Part shown: positions 33,062 through 45,873 of the stretch, one piece after another
Layout: the number at the start of each line of letters is the position of its first letter
How positions within the stretch are numbered: the stretch's first letter is position 1
Source of the DNA: Neopestalotiopsis rosae
Taxonomy: Eukaryota > Ascomycota > Sordariomycetes > Amphisphaeriales > Sporocadaceae
Assembly: GCA_023078685.1 (NCBI GenBank)
Contig: JALGAS010000002.1
Span: 6,324,001-6,388,000 of the forward strand
DNA length: 64,000 nt
Reading direction: 5' to 3'
Program-made: the position numbers and the translations under genes
The notes under the pieces: generated by a model
What the model was told of the DNA's origin: nothing
Databases searched by the model: none
What the model saw: the letters and a program-made list of their open reading frames with translations, nothing else

Positions 33062-35627
33062 ATGACTACTTTCCTGCGAATTGTCCAGCGCCAGTTCTCC
33101 ACTCAATTCGTCGCAAGAAGAGGCTTCACCAAGCTCCCCGCCATGGATGCGATCAAGTTGCACAACTCCCTCAAGCCGGGTCCGCCCGTGCCCTTCAAGC
33201 CCATTGAGGCTGGCAAGATCTCGTGGTATGCCTGCGGTCCGACCGTCTACGACCAGTCCCATCTTGGACACGCCAGAAACTATGTCTCGACCGACATCAT
33301 TCGTCGCATTCTGCGCGACTACTTTGGCTTCCAGGTCAAGTTTGTCATGAACATTACCGACATTGACGACAAGATCATCATCAAGGCCAGGAGGCAGCGC
33401 TTGCTCGACGTCGAGAAGAAGAAGGGTCATTCAGAGGAAAAGGTCAACGAACTGGCCAAGGCGGCTTTCCAGGCTTATGCCAAGAGCAATCTGCCGCTGC
33501 TTCTGGTCGAAGACGGCCCCGAACTCGACACCAACAACTACATTCAGAGAAGAGATGCTGCCTACGGAAGTGTGTTGGCCGGTGGCACGCTCACCGGCGA
33601 GGGAAAGCCTGGCGATAACGAGGCGAAGCTCAAGATGCACATCAGCAACATGACACAAGCCGTCATTGCCATCAACAAGAACAGTGTTTTTGGCATGGCG
33701 GATGAGATTCTGTTGCCATACCTGGACTCGCTGCACAAGGAGACCATTGATACGAGCGACCAGACCATCTTCACCGATCTTACCAAGTACATGGAGCAGG
33801 AGTTTACCGACGACATGGACAACTTGAACGTCCTCAGACCCGACGTGATCACCCGCGTAACGGAATACGTCCCCCAAATTGCCGACTTTGTGGAGCGCTT
33901 GGTTCAAAAGGGCTTTGCATACGAAGCCGAGGGAAGCGTTTACTTTGACATTGCTGCTTTCGAAAAGGCCGGCAACCCTTACGCCAGACTCAAGCCAGAG
34001 AGCCGGAATGACAAGGCCCTGCAGGAGGATGGCGAGGGCTCCCTGTCCAAGAACCTTGGAGGCAAGAAGGGTTCGGGCGACTTTGCGCTCTGGAAAAAGA
34101 GCAAGGCTGGTGAGCCATACTGGCCGAGCCCCTGGGGTAACGGCAGACCAGGCTGGCATATCGAGTGCTCAGTCATGGCTTCTGACGTCCTGGGTGGTCA
34201 AATGGATATCCACTCTGGAGGTATCGATCTTGCATTTCCCCATCACGACAACGAGCTTGCCCAGAGCGAGGCCTACTATTGCGAAGGAGGTCATGAGCAC
34301 CATTGGGTCAACAACTTCTTGCACATGGGTCACTTGTCCATCAGCGGCTCCAAGATGTCCAAGTCTCTGAAGAACTTCCAGACCATTAAGGATGCATTGG
34401 CCTCGACATATACGGCACGAAACATGAGAATTGTGTTTTTGATGGGTCGTTGGAATGATGGCGTTGAGATCTCGCCTGATATGAGGGCCGCTGCTGACAG
34501 CTGGGAAAGCACCGTCAACGTACGTCTATTATTCCAACAATCTCAGACGTTTTGCTAACTTTGCATAGAACTTCTTTGTCAACACCAAAGCCCTGATCTT
34601 TGAGGCTAGGGGCACCGCCTCTGCCATCAACTCTCAAATCAAGAGCATTTCCGTGGTCGATGGTCCAGTAGAAGGACTGGCTGCTGATCTCGACCAAGCC
34701 AAGCGAGATGTGGAAGCTGCGCTCGTAAACTCTTTTGATACCCCGGCCGTCATGCGTGCCATTGGTGAGGTCATTCGCAAGGCCAACATCCACATTGGAG
34801 AGCACAAATCCGATGCAGACTTGAAGTCCCTCGAGGCTATCGCCAGATTCGCCACCAAGATCATTGGCATTCTCGGTTTGGATGCCAACGCGAAAGCTCC
34901 TTATGATGGCCTTGGCTGGGTTTCGGCCGCCGCGGCCGCCAACCTGGAGCCCGCTGCCGCAGTGGCGCCGTACAAGGCCGTCTACGAGGCTGTTACAAAA
35001 GACGTGCAGGCTCTTAATCTGCCCAATGCTGATGGAATCACCAGTCTGCTCGCACAGAACCCAGATGCAGAGTCAGAATCCTTCGCCAACACTGGCAACA
35101 GAGATCCCGAACAGCTTGCATACCCCTATCTCCTAGGTGTATCAAAGCTCCGCGATGAACTCCGCCGCATCGCCCCGACCGCGGCACCTGATGCCAAAAA
35201 GTCCATTTTGGCTCTTAGCGATAAAATCCGCGACTTTGACCTCACCAACCTGGGTGTCTACCTGGATGACCGCCCCGACGAGCCATCATTGATCAAATTC
35301 ATCCCCACATCGGAGCTTATTGCCGCGCGGGAAGAGAAGGCCGCTCAAGCTGCAGCCAAGGCTCAGGCCAAGGAAGAGGCAAGGCTTGCTAGGGAACGTG
35401 CTGAGGCAGAGCGATGGGAAAAGGCCAAGGTAAAGCCCGAGGAGATGTACAAGAATGGAGAGGCGGCAGAGAAGTACAGCGCATGGGACGAGGAAGGTAT
35501 GCCTACAAAGCTGAAGGACGGTAGCGAGGTTCCCAAGAGCCAGTTGAAGAAGCTCAAGAAAGACCACGATAAGCAAAAGAAGGCGTATGGCGAGTGGCTC
35601 ACCAAATTTGGTGGTGCTACGTCCTAG
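33062..35627 (+). CDS. crs1: cysteinyl-tRNA synthetase
   Basis: Exons 33062-34519 and 34569-35627 (49-nt intron with a GCTAAC branch site), 838 residues. Class I aminoacyl-tRNA synthetase that charges tRNA-Cys. [17 protein letters not shown] contains the zinc-ligand Cys and the HIGH motif (HLGH, residues 67-70). [38 protein letters not shown] (zinc site) and KMSKS (431-435) are all present. The C-terminal Lys/Glu-rich extension with KPEEMYKN and [17 protein letters not shown] is typical of eukaryotic cytosolic CysRS. The first 27 residues ([20 protein letters not shown], then GFTKLPA) look like a mitochondrial presequence and a second in-frame ATG lies at 33143, a layout suggesting one gene serves mitochondria and cytosol. 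Intact. Confidence 0.95.
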
Positions 35628-36366
35628 TGGGCGAGTTGTTCAAACAAAAGTAAAGCAAGTGAGATTATTTCGGACATTCTCTGACGATCTAGATAAACAC
35701 AGAATATGTGATTCATGTCGAATTGATGAGAATTCTAAGGATCTTTGAGTTGTTGGTACCTTGCTGCTGATTTCGACTCTGCATTTATCGTCGTCGTGCA
35801 TGTCCAATTTTGCACCTGCAATTACCCGTAAGTATGACGTGATATTCTTGTAGCAGAAAGTGAAGATAACTGACCTGTTCACTTGCATTTAAATCAGTGA
35901 AGAAGACGGAGATTCCTGGCAATTGATGTAGAGCTAGTCCTTGATGCAATCGGAAGTAATTCTTTTCATGCTCGGTCGGGATGGTCAGGGTTGCAACTTG
36001 CTCTTTCCCTCTGATGGGACGCAATTTTGGCTGCTTTTGCAGAGGGGAGAAAGAGAAAGGATTTTCGTTTGACCTGGAACCGAGGCCTGGAATGCATAAA
36101 AAGGCATTATCTACATCCGGTCTTTGGTTACCTAAGGCAACGTCTCTGAGATTCGGCGCCCAAGCATTGAGCACTTGACGAGCCTAGGCAGCGTTTGTTC
36201 CAACAGGAGTTGCCAATGCATCTGCTTGTCGCCTAAGTACATACACGCGTTTGTCACCTGCATTCCGGCGAAGGAACAGGACTCATTTCCACTTCGACTT
36301 GCCAATCTCGTCCAATAGTAACACTTGCTGCTGCGACACATCGTGTCGCACAGAGCTTGATGCAAA
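35628..36366. other. intergenic
   Basis: 3' UTR of CysRS and promoter of the next gene. A 129-codon minus-strand frame (35785-36174) shows no recognisable motif. Nothing else seen. Confidence 0.4.
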
Positions 36367-37792
36367 ATGGGCGGCACCGCATTCTCCCATATTGATCCTC
36401 TCAACCTGTATACGCCTCGCATGCCGCCACATGTCTACCAAAGAGTCCGAGATGACTGCCATGCCGCATTGAGAAAACGATTCCTTGCTGTCGCCACCCC
36501 CATCCAGGCGCCCGAGAAGAAGGACTACGGAGATGTGGACATTTTCGTGGCCTGGGACACCAAGCACAGCTCTTCAGATGACTTTGATGCTTTCGTGAAC
36601 AGTATCCGCAAGCTTCTAGGCGCGCCGTATTCTCGCTACCAAGGCCTGGTCAACTGCGATGCCCAGTTTGCCATGACTGTGAGTTCCAGTCGAAATTTCC
36701 TTGATGGCTGTTGAGCGAAACTAATTATTCAATCTCATCAGTGGCCAGATGACCTGGACGGCTCAGAGCGTGTACAGGCTCGGAAGAGCCCTCGGTTCTG
36801 CCAGGTCGACCTACACATCTGCAAGAGCATTGAGTCTTTCCACTGGAACTTGTGGTATTACGCACATGGTGATCTGATGCCGATGATTCGCAACATCATG
36901 CGATCCCATGACCTGATCGTCAATGCCCAAGGTCTATTCCTGCGCATCCCAGAGATCAGAAACGGTGCCAAGAAAGTCTTTGTCACCAACGAGCCAAGCC
37001 AGGCCATGCGCATCCTTGGCTACGACCCCTTGATGCAGGCATACCAAGAATCATTTCGGAGCCTTGATGAACTATTTGCACACACAATCAAGTCTCGACT
37101 CTTCAAGGGATTCTACGGTACAGATCTGACAGATGAAGACGGTAGAAGCATGTATGGTAAGTGGCAGGCATGAACGCAGTCGCCTCTGAGAAACTACTCC
37201 ACTGACACCTTCACGGCCAGAGAGGGAAACTTTCAGGATTTGGATCCGGGATTTTGTTCCCACCTGCATCGATGGATACCCGAAAGAAGACATTCCCAAA
37301 GACGCAATCCGCGACGAAATTTTACAAACATTTCCGGCAGCCAGAGCTGAGTATGGTGCGATACTTCTCAAATACGAGAAGAGAAAGCAGAGAGAGTTCA
37401 TCTACCAAACAATCGAGTCATCCTTGGACATGACCGAGGGAGTCACCTCGCCATGGCGCGAGGCAGCGTCCACGGCACTCAAAGAAGTCATTCTGTTTTC
37501 GGATTACAGCCTCGGGTTCAAACCGGCCAACAATCTCAAATTAAGCGATGGATCGTACAAAGAGGATGAGGTCAAGGTGTTTGTTGAGCAGGCGTGTGAA
37601 GTGGTGGGAGAAGCAGCATGGGAGCGCCAATGCCGCATAGAGCACGTGGGAAATGACCCCGAAGCAGAAAGCAGAAAGTTGAGAATGGATGAGGCGGACC
37701 TTGAATTCTCGGAAGACGAGGTCTTCATCCCAAAGTACCGCGAGGGCTACTATCAGAACCACAATAGCGATTCCGACTTGAACTATCTCTAG
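36367..37792 (+). CDS. uncharacterised protein with nucleotidyltransferase-like motif
   Basis: Exons 36367-36678, 36742-37156 and 37221-37792; 432 residues, phases consistent. I do not recognise the family by name. KDYGDVDIFVAWD (residues ~55-67) has the D-x-D on a hydrophobic strand found in polymerase-beta-type nucleotidyltransferases, and CQVDLHICKS (second exon) could supply a third acidic residue. This pattern (GDhDhhh, later hDhhh) is the minimal signature of that fold. The middle has HGDLMPMIRNIMRSHDLIVN; the C-terminal third is rich in acidic residues (EADLEFSEDEVFIPKY). No signal peptide or membrane segment. Possible roles include RNA or nucleotide modification, but this is inference. 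Confidence 0.72.
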
Positions 37793-38610
37793 ATGACGCT
37801 CCCATATGGCAGACATTGGCAGAAGACCGGCGCAGAACACGGGAGTCGGTAAGCATGCGGCAGAGTACATAGGCTTTCTGGCAAAGAAGGTGGTCGATTT
37901 GTATCACATCACTGTGGATAACTGATAAAAGCCACGAAAGACACTGCCATAATTGTGAGCATTGGTGATGGTACTTACTATTACCCGCGCAGTCAAATGT
38001 TTTCGGTCTTCATAAATACAAAGCGACAGCAAAACAAGCTTGATCAACAAATAAAACTGGCACGGTTCATCTTCATCGCGAACAGACGTGTTTTTGAAAT
38101 TGCGCCATGTTTTATAATGTCCATTGATTGGGAACAAGAGTGGGCGCAAGTTGGACCCATAATTGCAGTAGTATACGAGGTACACTGTAGCTGGAAAACC
38201 TCGAATTTGGTGGTTCCATCTAGTTGTGAGGGAGCACTAAAATGGGTACGGGGCCTAGACAAGGGAGATGACTAATAAGAACATGGTAACTCGAAGTCTA
38301 CGATCGTGGCCCGGCAGAAAAACAATGTTCGGAATTTCCCCGCTGGTAGATCATGCTTCGGCTACGATCGGTGGGCAGGCATGAGCCGGGGTCTTCCGGG
38401 GAATTATAGTAAGATAGGGACCGGGACAACGCCGAAAGCGTTATCGGCGACATCGGCCGGGCCTCGCTTGGTGATAACGCCACGGCTGCATGTAGACACA
38501 TTTCCTGACAATTCTTTCCATGCTTTTGCTAACGGCTTTCTCCTAAACGTGTATTGTTTCGACCAAGACACAATATCATCCCGACAACAGAAACTTATTC
38601 TCAAAATAAA
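37793..38610. other. intergenic
   Basis: No gene seen; 3' UTR on the left and the promoter of the dehydrogenase on the right. Confidence 0.45.
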
Positions 38611-40038
38611 ATGGCAGCAGAAGGGCTCCCCGTCACGAGCCGTGACAAGATCCTCCTCTACTTCCCCGAAGATCCCCACGAGGACTGGATCGCCCGCGTA
38701 AAGGCAGCGCACCCGGGCCTGCAAGTAGAATGGTACCGGTCCATTACGCCCGAGGGCGTCAGCGTGCCCTTTGAGCAGATCCCCGAGCACGTGTGGGAAG
38801 GACTCACCATGTTTTGCGGCTTTCCCGCCCCGCCCGCCAACCTGCTGCGCAGCCTGCGCTTTGTGCAGTTGACGTCTGCCGGCGCCGACAAGTGGGTGCA
38901 GCACGCGAGCTACAAGGATGAAAAGGTTATGTTTTGCACGTCGAATGGCATACATGGGTAAGTTCTCCCCTCCTTGTGCGGATGCCTCAGAGTAGTGTTA
39001 TCGTCTTTGGAGTATGTGCTGACGCAAGCATCATGGGATTCTAGTCCGCAAATCGCAGAATGGGTGATTGGCACGTGGCTCTCGCATCAACACCAGTTCT
39101 CGCGGTTTGAGGCCCAAATGAAGCGAGCATATTGGGAGCCGGTCTATTCTTCAAAGATAGAAGATTCCACCGGGACAAGAATGTAAGTTTCAGAATACGA
39201 TTGGCGGGTTCACATTCCAAATGCACTTGGGGAAAGTCACAGCCAGATTGACAATTCTCAAAAGGGGAATATTGGGATATGGTGCAATCGGCAGACAATG
39301 CGCCCGCCTGGCCGACGCTATGGGCATGGAAGTGTACGCCTACACGCGCACGGAAAAGGCCACGGCGGCATCCCGCAAGGACGACAGCTACTGCGTGCCC
39401 AAGACGGGCGACCCGGACGGGCTGATCCCGACGAAATGGTTCCACGGCGACTCGCGCGAGGCCGTCGACAACTTTATCCGCCAGGACCTCGACATCTTGG
39501 TCGTGAGCCTGCCGCTGACCGAGTCGACGCGGCGCATCATTGCCGGTCCGCAGTTTGAGATGATGAGCAAGAAGCGGACGTTCCTGTGCAACATCGCCCG
39601 TGGCGGCCACGTCGACCAGGACGCGCTGATCCACGCGCTAGAGACGGGGCTCATCCGCGGTGCGGCTGTGGATGTCACGGACCCTGAGCCGCTGCCTAGC
39701 GATCATCCGCTATGGAAGGCTCCGAACCTGTTGATCACTCCGTAAGTCCTATCATGGGTTTTTTTGCAATCATAAATTTCCCTCCTTCCCCCCCCCCCCC
39801 CCCCCTTCTGATTTGTGGTTCTTTGGATTTTCCACCGAGAGGAGACCATTGCAATTTCGTTTCGAGGGAAAACTTTATATCACAGAAACAACTGACACAT
39901 GCGTGCGCATATAGGCATGTCAGCTGGCTAAGCAACCATTACTGGGATCGTATACTCGACATTCTAGAAATCAACCTGGGGAAACTAAGTCGCGGGGAAC
40001 CCCTAATCAATGTGGTGAATCGTCAGCACAACTACTAG
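38611..40038 (+). CDS. D-isomer-specific 2-hydroxyacid dehydrogenase
   Basis: Exons 38611-38957, 39045-39182, 39265-39741 and 39915-40038; 361 residues. NAD(P)-dependent dehydrogenase that interconverts D-2-hydroxy acids and 2-keto acids. The Rossmann motif GILGYGAIGRQCA lies in exon 3; LVVSLPLTESTRRII, FLCNIARGGHVDQDALIHAL (with the substrate Arg region) and AAVDVTDPEPLPSDHPLW follow. The catalytic His is in LLITPHVSW, whose codon for Pro is split by the last intron. That intron is long (173 nt) and holds an uninterrupted run of 18 C. The C-terminus LINVVNRQHNY is typical. Cytosolic, intact. Confidence 0.9.
39788..39805 (+). repeat. poly-C run of 18 in an intron
   Basis: Eighteen consecutive C bases inside the last intron of the 2-hydroxyacid dehydrogenase gene. 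Such runs vary in length and are hard to sequence exactly. Confidence 0.9.
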
Positions 40039-42174
40039 TCGCAGGAGAAGCGAAATTAGCGGTACTATTGTTTTTATGTACGGCGATGTGTCGTGTCGCG
40101 AGCAGTAAAAAACACCATTAAGTCTGTTGGCCAGGGTCAGCAACTTTGGTAGTAGTACTTTTTTTTTTTTCTTCGCATGAAATGCAAAGCGAAACCGGGG
40201 GTTGGGCTGCAAGGAGAGCTACCGACATATCTATGCATATGTATTCGAGTCACGGTGGGATAGAGTTCAGCTAGAATGCTGCACCGACGTCGATCGCCTT
40301 TCAGCTAGAACAGGGCTGGGAACATTAGGAGCCAATCCCAATGGCTTACGCTACAACATGGTCAAGAGCGCTTGTCTGTTCCCTATTTCTTTTTCCTTGA
40401 GCGTCGTATTTTGCATTCTGTATTGAGTGAAAGTTTGAAGAATGCAACTGTTGCGTACGTAAGGGCAAGCAAGATGAGTCAAATCGTATACGACACCTCA
40501 CTCTGGGACATTGTGGTTGGCAGGCATATGTTTCTAATTACATCTGCCGAATGCATTGACTTTTGAAGCATATGACCTCGCAAGCCTCGTCTCGGGACGT
40601 CCATAGATACACTTTTGAGCGGGAAGGTCTGGAACAGAGTTGGTGCCCGCATATGAGCCGCAAGGCCTCTTCCATGCTTCACACGTTTCTTGACAACCTC
40701 CATCAACGCTGTCAAGCCGTAGGAACAAACCTTCAGGGTTGGAGATCCCTATTCTAAGCCTAGGACAAATTCCCCGGTCGATTCCCATTGCCCCTCAGGG
40801 GGCAAAACTGTCAGCCATCCACCACATACCTTTTGGCAACCAGCAGTATTGGTATGGGTTGGCTCGACCGGTCGAGACCCCTTTGACCAACCGTGCAAAG
40901 CCGTGGCGTATAACCTCGGGGCTAGGAGACAAGCACTGGACTGGCGGCCGCGGCGGGACGGAGCACGGACAAACGGCGTAGAGGGACTGTCGGGACCAGT
41001 GGGTATTTGGGTTCCCCCATCCGAAATGTGGATGAGCAAGAGGTGCAAAGCTTTGTCCTCCTCCTCCCACACTGCCCAGCCCTGTTTGCCCTGTAAGCGA
41101 TAGCCAGCAGCCGAGCCCAACCAGCCATGTGCCAACGTCAGCGCAGTCGGGGGGAGGAAGAATGAAAATCTCTTAACAGTGAGACATTTCGGTCCACCCG
41201 CCGATCAGTCAAACTTTAAACCTGGGGAAACCCTGAGCCTTACCCCATTGGGTTATGATATCATCCAAGCTCTTGGGTAACCTGCGCAATTAGCACTCTC
41301 ACAAGTCCTCAGCAACACACTGACTCGCCGCCCCCCGACCGTCTATTGCTCTAATGCGTATGGTCGCTTCTCGGCTTGCGCTGGAACCGCTGGAACCGCT
41401 GGAACTTGCGACTAGGAACACTGGAACGCAACCTTTACTGACCAGTCTGATAGGACTTTTTTTTCCCCCTTCACCTCCCAACCTTCCAGGAACCCATCCT
41501 ACAGCCTATAACCCAAAGCAGCAAAACCTAGAGAAGGAAAGCTGAAGGGCTGGCCCCACCCCTGTCAGGACTTGTAAGTAATCAAAAATAATGGGCATGG
41601 ATAGTCGCAGGTTGTAGGGGGCCCCCATCACTTCACCGATCCACGGGAAGCCTTCGTAGGAAAAACGTGCAGATGGAACAGGCCCACCGCCACATCCGGA
41701 GAGGGACTAGGGAAACGGACTTTTCTTGGCGGATCTGATAGTAGATGAAGGAGGGGAATTCCCAGGTTGCTTTATTGTCGTATTCTCGCGAAATCTCGAT
41801 TGTTGCGATTGTATATCGTATATACCCCATTATTTGCAAAAAGGCGTCATATTGCTACTTCGTTGGTGTTATCCACAACCTGGCCGTGGTGTTGAAGTTT
41901 TACGACGATCTCTAATCCGACTCGCCAATTGATTGTTATTAGTCACGTCAGAGCAGCATTGAGCATTATTTCGCCTTCCTCAGCAGGACCAAGATCCAGA
42001 AAGACGGTGATCGAGTGCCGAATATCGATTGTCGCTTACCCCGTAAAGACCGTTGCCACCGCAGAGACAACATCGATACTACGAGGCACTATAGCCCTTC
42101 ATCCATCCGAACCATACACGATAGGGATAGACAGGCACAAAAACGTTTGGCTCGGCTGAGACAGAGCCGTCCAA
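40039..42174. other. gene-free stretch upstream of membrane protein
   Basis: 2.1 kb without a recognisable gene. It includes tandem CTGGAACCG units near 41382-41410, a T-run at 40158-40171 and, towards the right, the long promoter of the membrane-protein gene. Open frames at 40.7-41.1 kb overlap each other on both strands and show no family resemblance. Confidence 0.4.
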
Positions 42175-43577
42175 ATGGGGAACGACGCCAATGGCTATCT
42201 TTTGCCATCATGGTACGTGCCTGAGCAGCCGACCATGATGGACCTCAATATCGTCAGCATCATATGGGGTTTCACGCTCGCCACGACCGTCTTTACCTTT
42301 TCCAAGGCGATCCAACAGAGCTGGAAGTCGTACAAGCGGGGCAAGTTGTTCAATGCCTACATCATCATGGTCTGGGCCGAATGGCTCGTGTGTGTGATAA
42401 TATCCATTGTGAGCTGGCTGTTCTTAACACCGAGTTTGAGCATTCTTCCGGGATTTTGGCTCTACTTTGGGCTTTGTGAGTACATGTCTTGCCAATCCAT
42501 CTGGGATCCAATTCCCCCAAACCTCACATTTCTGACTAAACTTTTACTCAAGTATGCCTTTGGACCGTCCAAATACAATGTATCCTCCAAATCATCATCA
42601 ACAGGGTCCGGCTCTTGATGGTGGACCAAGGCAAAGCCGACAAACTAAAGTGGTCAGTGGCCGTCTTCATCGGGCTCATCAACATCAGCGTCTTTGTCAT
42701 CTGGATCCCCGCGCGCCTGCAAATCTCGGACCGCTGGGTCACCATCAACACATATTGGGACCGCTGCGAAAAGTCGCTATTCGCCCTGTGCGACATCGGC
42801 CTCAACTTTTACTTCCTCTATCTCGTGCGCTCCAAGCTCATTGCCAATGGCTTGCAAAAGTATAACAAGCTCTTGCGCTTTAATATACTCATGGTTTGCG
42901 TCTCACTATCCATGGATGTAAGTTATCTCTTGCTTTAAAATGATCCACCACGCTTGTGAAGCAAGTAACTAACATCAACTCTTCTCTAGGGCATCCTCAT
43001 TGGCATGATGTCGCTGCCCAACTCGGCAGTCTACATACAATTCCACCCGCTGACCTACCTGGTCAAGCTGCACATTGAGATGAACATTGCCGACCTTATC
43101 TCCAAGATCGTCAAGGCCACCAACCAGCTCGACGAGTACCGGACCAACAAGCACCACGGCGCCGGAGGTTTGCCGCAGGTGACCCCCAACTCGGGAACCA
43201 ACAACACATCATCATCGTCCAAGCCTTCGCAAGTTTCCTCTTCGTCCTTTAGCCGGGGGACGATACATCACCAGCATCTGCCGTATCGCGCCCAGAGAAT
43301 GGACTCGATTGACTTGGCCCTGCACGGATTCGCCGTACCGAATTGGGGATCAAAAGAGAGTGACCCTTCGACCTTGACCAACTCGCACGAGGGCTACGAA
43401 GTGGGACCGGATCTCGAGGCCGGCGCCGGCGGCGGATCCGAGAAGAGGGACTTTGAGACGATACCAGACGAACGCGAGAAAGACGAAGGTGTCGACGTTA
43501 TCCAGCAAGCGACGCAGTCGTCAACGACGATACACGATGTGGGAAAGAGCGATGCGACGACACATTCTAAATCGTAG
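42175..43577 (+). CDS. fungal multispanning (7-TM-like) integral membrane protein
   Basis: Exons 42175-42475, 42553-42917 and 42990-43577; 417 residues. The first two exons hold about seven hydrophobic segments, including IVSIIWGFTLATTVFTF, IIMVWAEWLVCVIISIVSWL, FIGLINISVFVIWIPARL, and DIGLNFYFLYLV; the joins give LCLWTVQIQCILQIIINR across intron 1. Conserved fungal blocks are WDRCEK, IWIPARLQIS and GMMSLPNSAVYIQFHPLTY followed by LVKLHIEMNIADLI. The C-terminal ~170 residues are hydrophilic, Ser/Thr-rich and acidic at the end, probably cytoplasmic. The layout resembles fungal GPCR-like membrane proteins but there is no CFEM or other extracellular domain, so receptor function is only a guess. 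Plasma membrane is likely. Intact. Confidence 0.8.
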
Positions 43578-44102
43578 CATTGTGGTTGTCATCCTTGGGT
43601 TTTTGGCGATTTGATTTTCTTAGCGTAGCGTATCATGGCCCCAAGCTGGCCTCATCATTTAGTACCACATGAACATGAGCATTTTCAGAGTTTATGCCAA
43701 TTTTGACGGCCCTATGCTCCCTCTCCCCACCCTGGTGTGACATCGAGCTCTCCATAAGTATTAGCAGGTCAAGGACGCAATTGTCTGTGCTATATGGAAA
43801 CGTGGTGACATTGCCACATAGGATCGAGTCTGCACAAGATACGTTTTCAGCATGAACTGTTTCTTTATTTGTTTCTTGATTTTTTATGCCAAGTTGACAG
43901 GGCTAGTTGGTCACTAAATTTCTGTTCCCAGGTCGGTTGCTGGACTGACTCTCCGAGCCACCTACCTAAAGATATCGTGGCGGACTATATCGTCACTTTC
44001 CATCAGTGATCTTTAAGAGAAATCAGGACCGGGCTTCAGACGTGCACGCACGACGCAGATGCAACTGAGCAACTGACATCAAGTCAACCATCTGCCAATT
44101 CC
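43578..44102. other. intergenic, convergent 3' ends
   Basis: 525 bp between two convergent genes; only 3' UTRs are expected and nothing else is seen. Confidence 0.5.
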
Positions 44103-45873
44103 TCATTCAGCGGCCTTTGCGGCTTCTTTCTCTGCGGCCTTCGCAGCCTTTTTGGCAGCGATTTGCTTCTCCTTCTCCAATTTCTTCAGCTGGTTCTTGG
44201 TCATCTTTCCATCTCCACCTTCTCCGCCTTGAGAAGCGCCATCTTGCACGACGGGAACTACCCTCTCGCCAGAAGAGCTTCCTCTCCACTGCAGAGGCTT
44301 CTGGGCAAAGAAGTTGTCCACAACCTCGTCTGTGACCTTGGCTCTTCGCTCTTGGAAGGCAGCAACATACTCCTGAAGGTGCTTGATGCAGATTGCTTTG
44401 AGCTGTGTAACGTGTTAGCTCAGAGTATATATGATAGGACGAGTTTGTACGAACCTCTCCGGTGAGCAGCTCACCCTTTCGGTAGTCTTCACCAAGCTTC
44501 TTGAGCTCCTTTGCAACTGGTCAGCAGGAAATCAGAGAGTGACAGGCTAATTAACAAACCTCGTCATCCTCCATGAAAAAGTTGAGCCACTGGTAGGCGA
44601 CGTCCACATCAGGATTGCCACCCAGGCGTCTGTGCTCCTCGACGGTTTCCTGGCCACCAGAGAAGGCATACTTGTTGATCTTGTTCTTGATCTGATTGGG
44701 GGTATCCTTCATGAAAATTGCCGACGTATCAATACTGGCAGACATCTTGGAACCAGGTCCCTGAAGGGCGTCCAGGAAACGAGCATGGACCAGAGATGGC
44801 TTAGCAAACTTTAGCCGGGCAGCGACATCTCTGGTGACACGGAAGTATGGATCCTGGTCGATGGCGCACGGGATAAGACATGGGATCTTTGACGTCTTCT
44901 TCTCGTCTGTTCCGAAGATATGGGGGAATGACGATGCAAAGGCTGTAGCACCCTGAATGCTTCCAAAGTGGATCTTGCCAATGTTGGAGCTACAAGGTGT
45001 AAGTAATTGGATATAGATGTCAAGGCTCCGATACGTACCTGTCATTGAAACCGAAAACGGCCTTGGCTGTATTGTATGTAACACACTTGGAGAAACGTGT
45101 GATGTTGCGGTAGAAAGCGCCACCCATGTACTCATAATCAGAGAAGATGAAAGTCTTGTCCGGGTTGAAGCCAGCGGCAATGATATCCTTGGCGTTGGGT
45201 CGCGAGTAGCCCATGACTTCTTCCACTGTCCTCTTTTCGGAGAACAAGAACTTCTCGTCTAAGCACTAATTAGTTTTATGCGCAGCGCGTCAAAGATGTC
45301 CACTTTACGTCACGTACCATCTGTAAGCATGATGATCAACGGCACATCCAAGACATCTTGCAACCACCTAAATGCCTTTGTCAACTCAACGTCCTAGCAT
45401 GTCTTTGCGCATGAATATATGCCAGCTACTTACTTGCAAAAGTCAAAGATCTGGAGGTGACCAACGTGCATACTGTCACTGCTAGGACCTCTGCCCGTGT
45501 ACAGGAAGAAGGGTTCTTTCTACAATACAGTTAGTACCCTAGACATTGAAGTATCTGGAACTGGCAGTACCTTTTCAAAACGGTCGAGAACGAGGCCCAA
45601 GTCTCTTTCACTGAAAAAGATCCTCCGGCGCAAAAAGCGATGCGGCTTGTGGCCAGTGACCTTCTCGAAGCGATCCAGCAGAGGCTGGTCGATCAATTTT
45701 GTGCCAAACTCGTCCACCAGCTTGTTGTAATCGATGGCCTTTGCCTTGCCATCTTCGCCAATTTCTCCGGCAACATTCCAAGGGTCGATCTGCTGCTTCT
45801 TGCCTGCGGGCGCAGTGGGATCGGTGGCCACAGCGGGCGCCACATCGGTGGGCGCCTCGGGTTCAGCAGACAT
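44103..45873 (-). CDS. wrs1: cytosolic tryptophanyl-tRNA synthetase
   Basis: Seven exons: 45873-45571, 45519-45434, 45367-45318, 45258-45039, 44989-44560, 44508-44455, 44402-44103; 480 residues with all phases consistent. Class Ic aminoacyl-tRNA synthetase. Diagnostic of eukaryotic TrpRS: QIDPWNV near the N-terminus, [25 protein letters not shown] (HIGH-type motif), FMLTDDEK-type loop ([14 protein letters not shown]), [24 protein letters not shown] and the KMSKS variant GSKMSAS. The C-terminus is a Lys/Ala/Glu-rich basic tail ([15 protein letters not shown]). No mitochondrial presequence, so this should be the cytosolic enzyme. Divergent from Sm D3. Intact. Confidence 0.94.

Noticed and set aside
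33431..34159. Long antisense open frame (242 codons) over CysRS
   Set aside because: It mirrors a highly conserved synthetase exon on the other strand; codon bias of the real gene keeps the antisense frame open.
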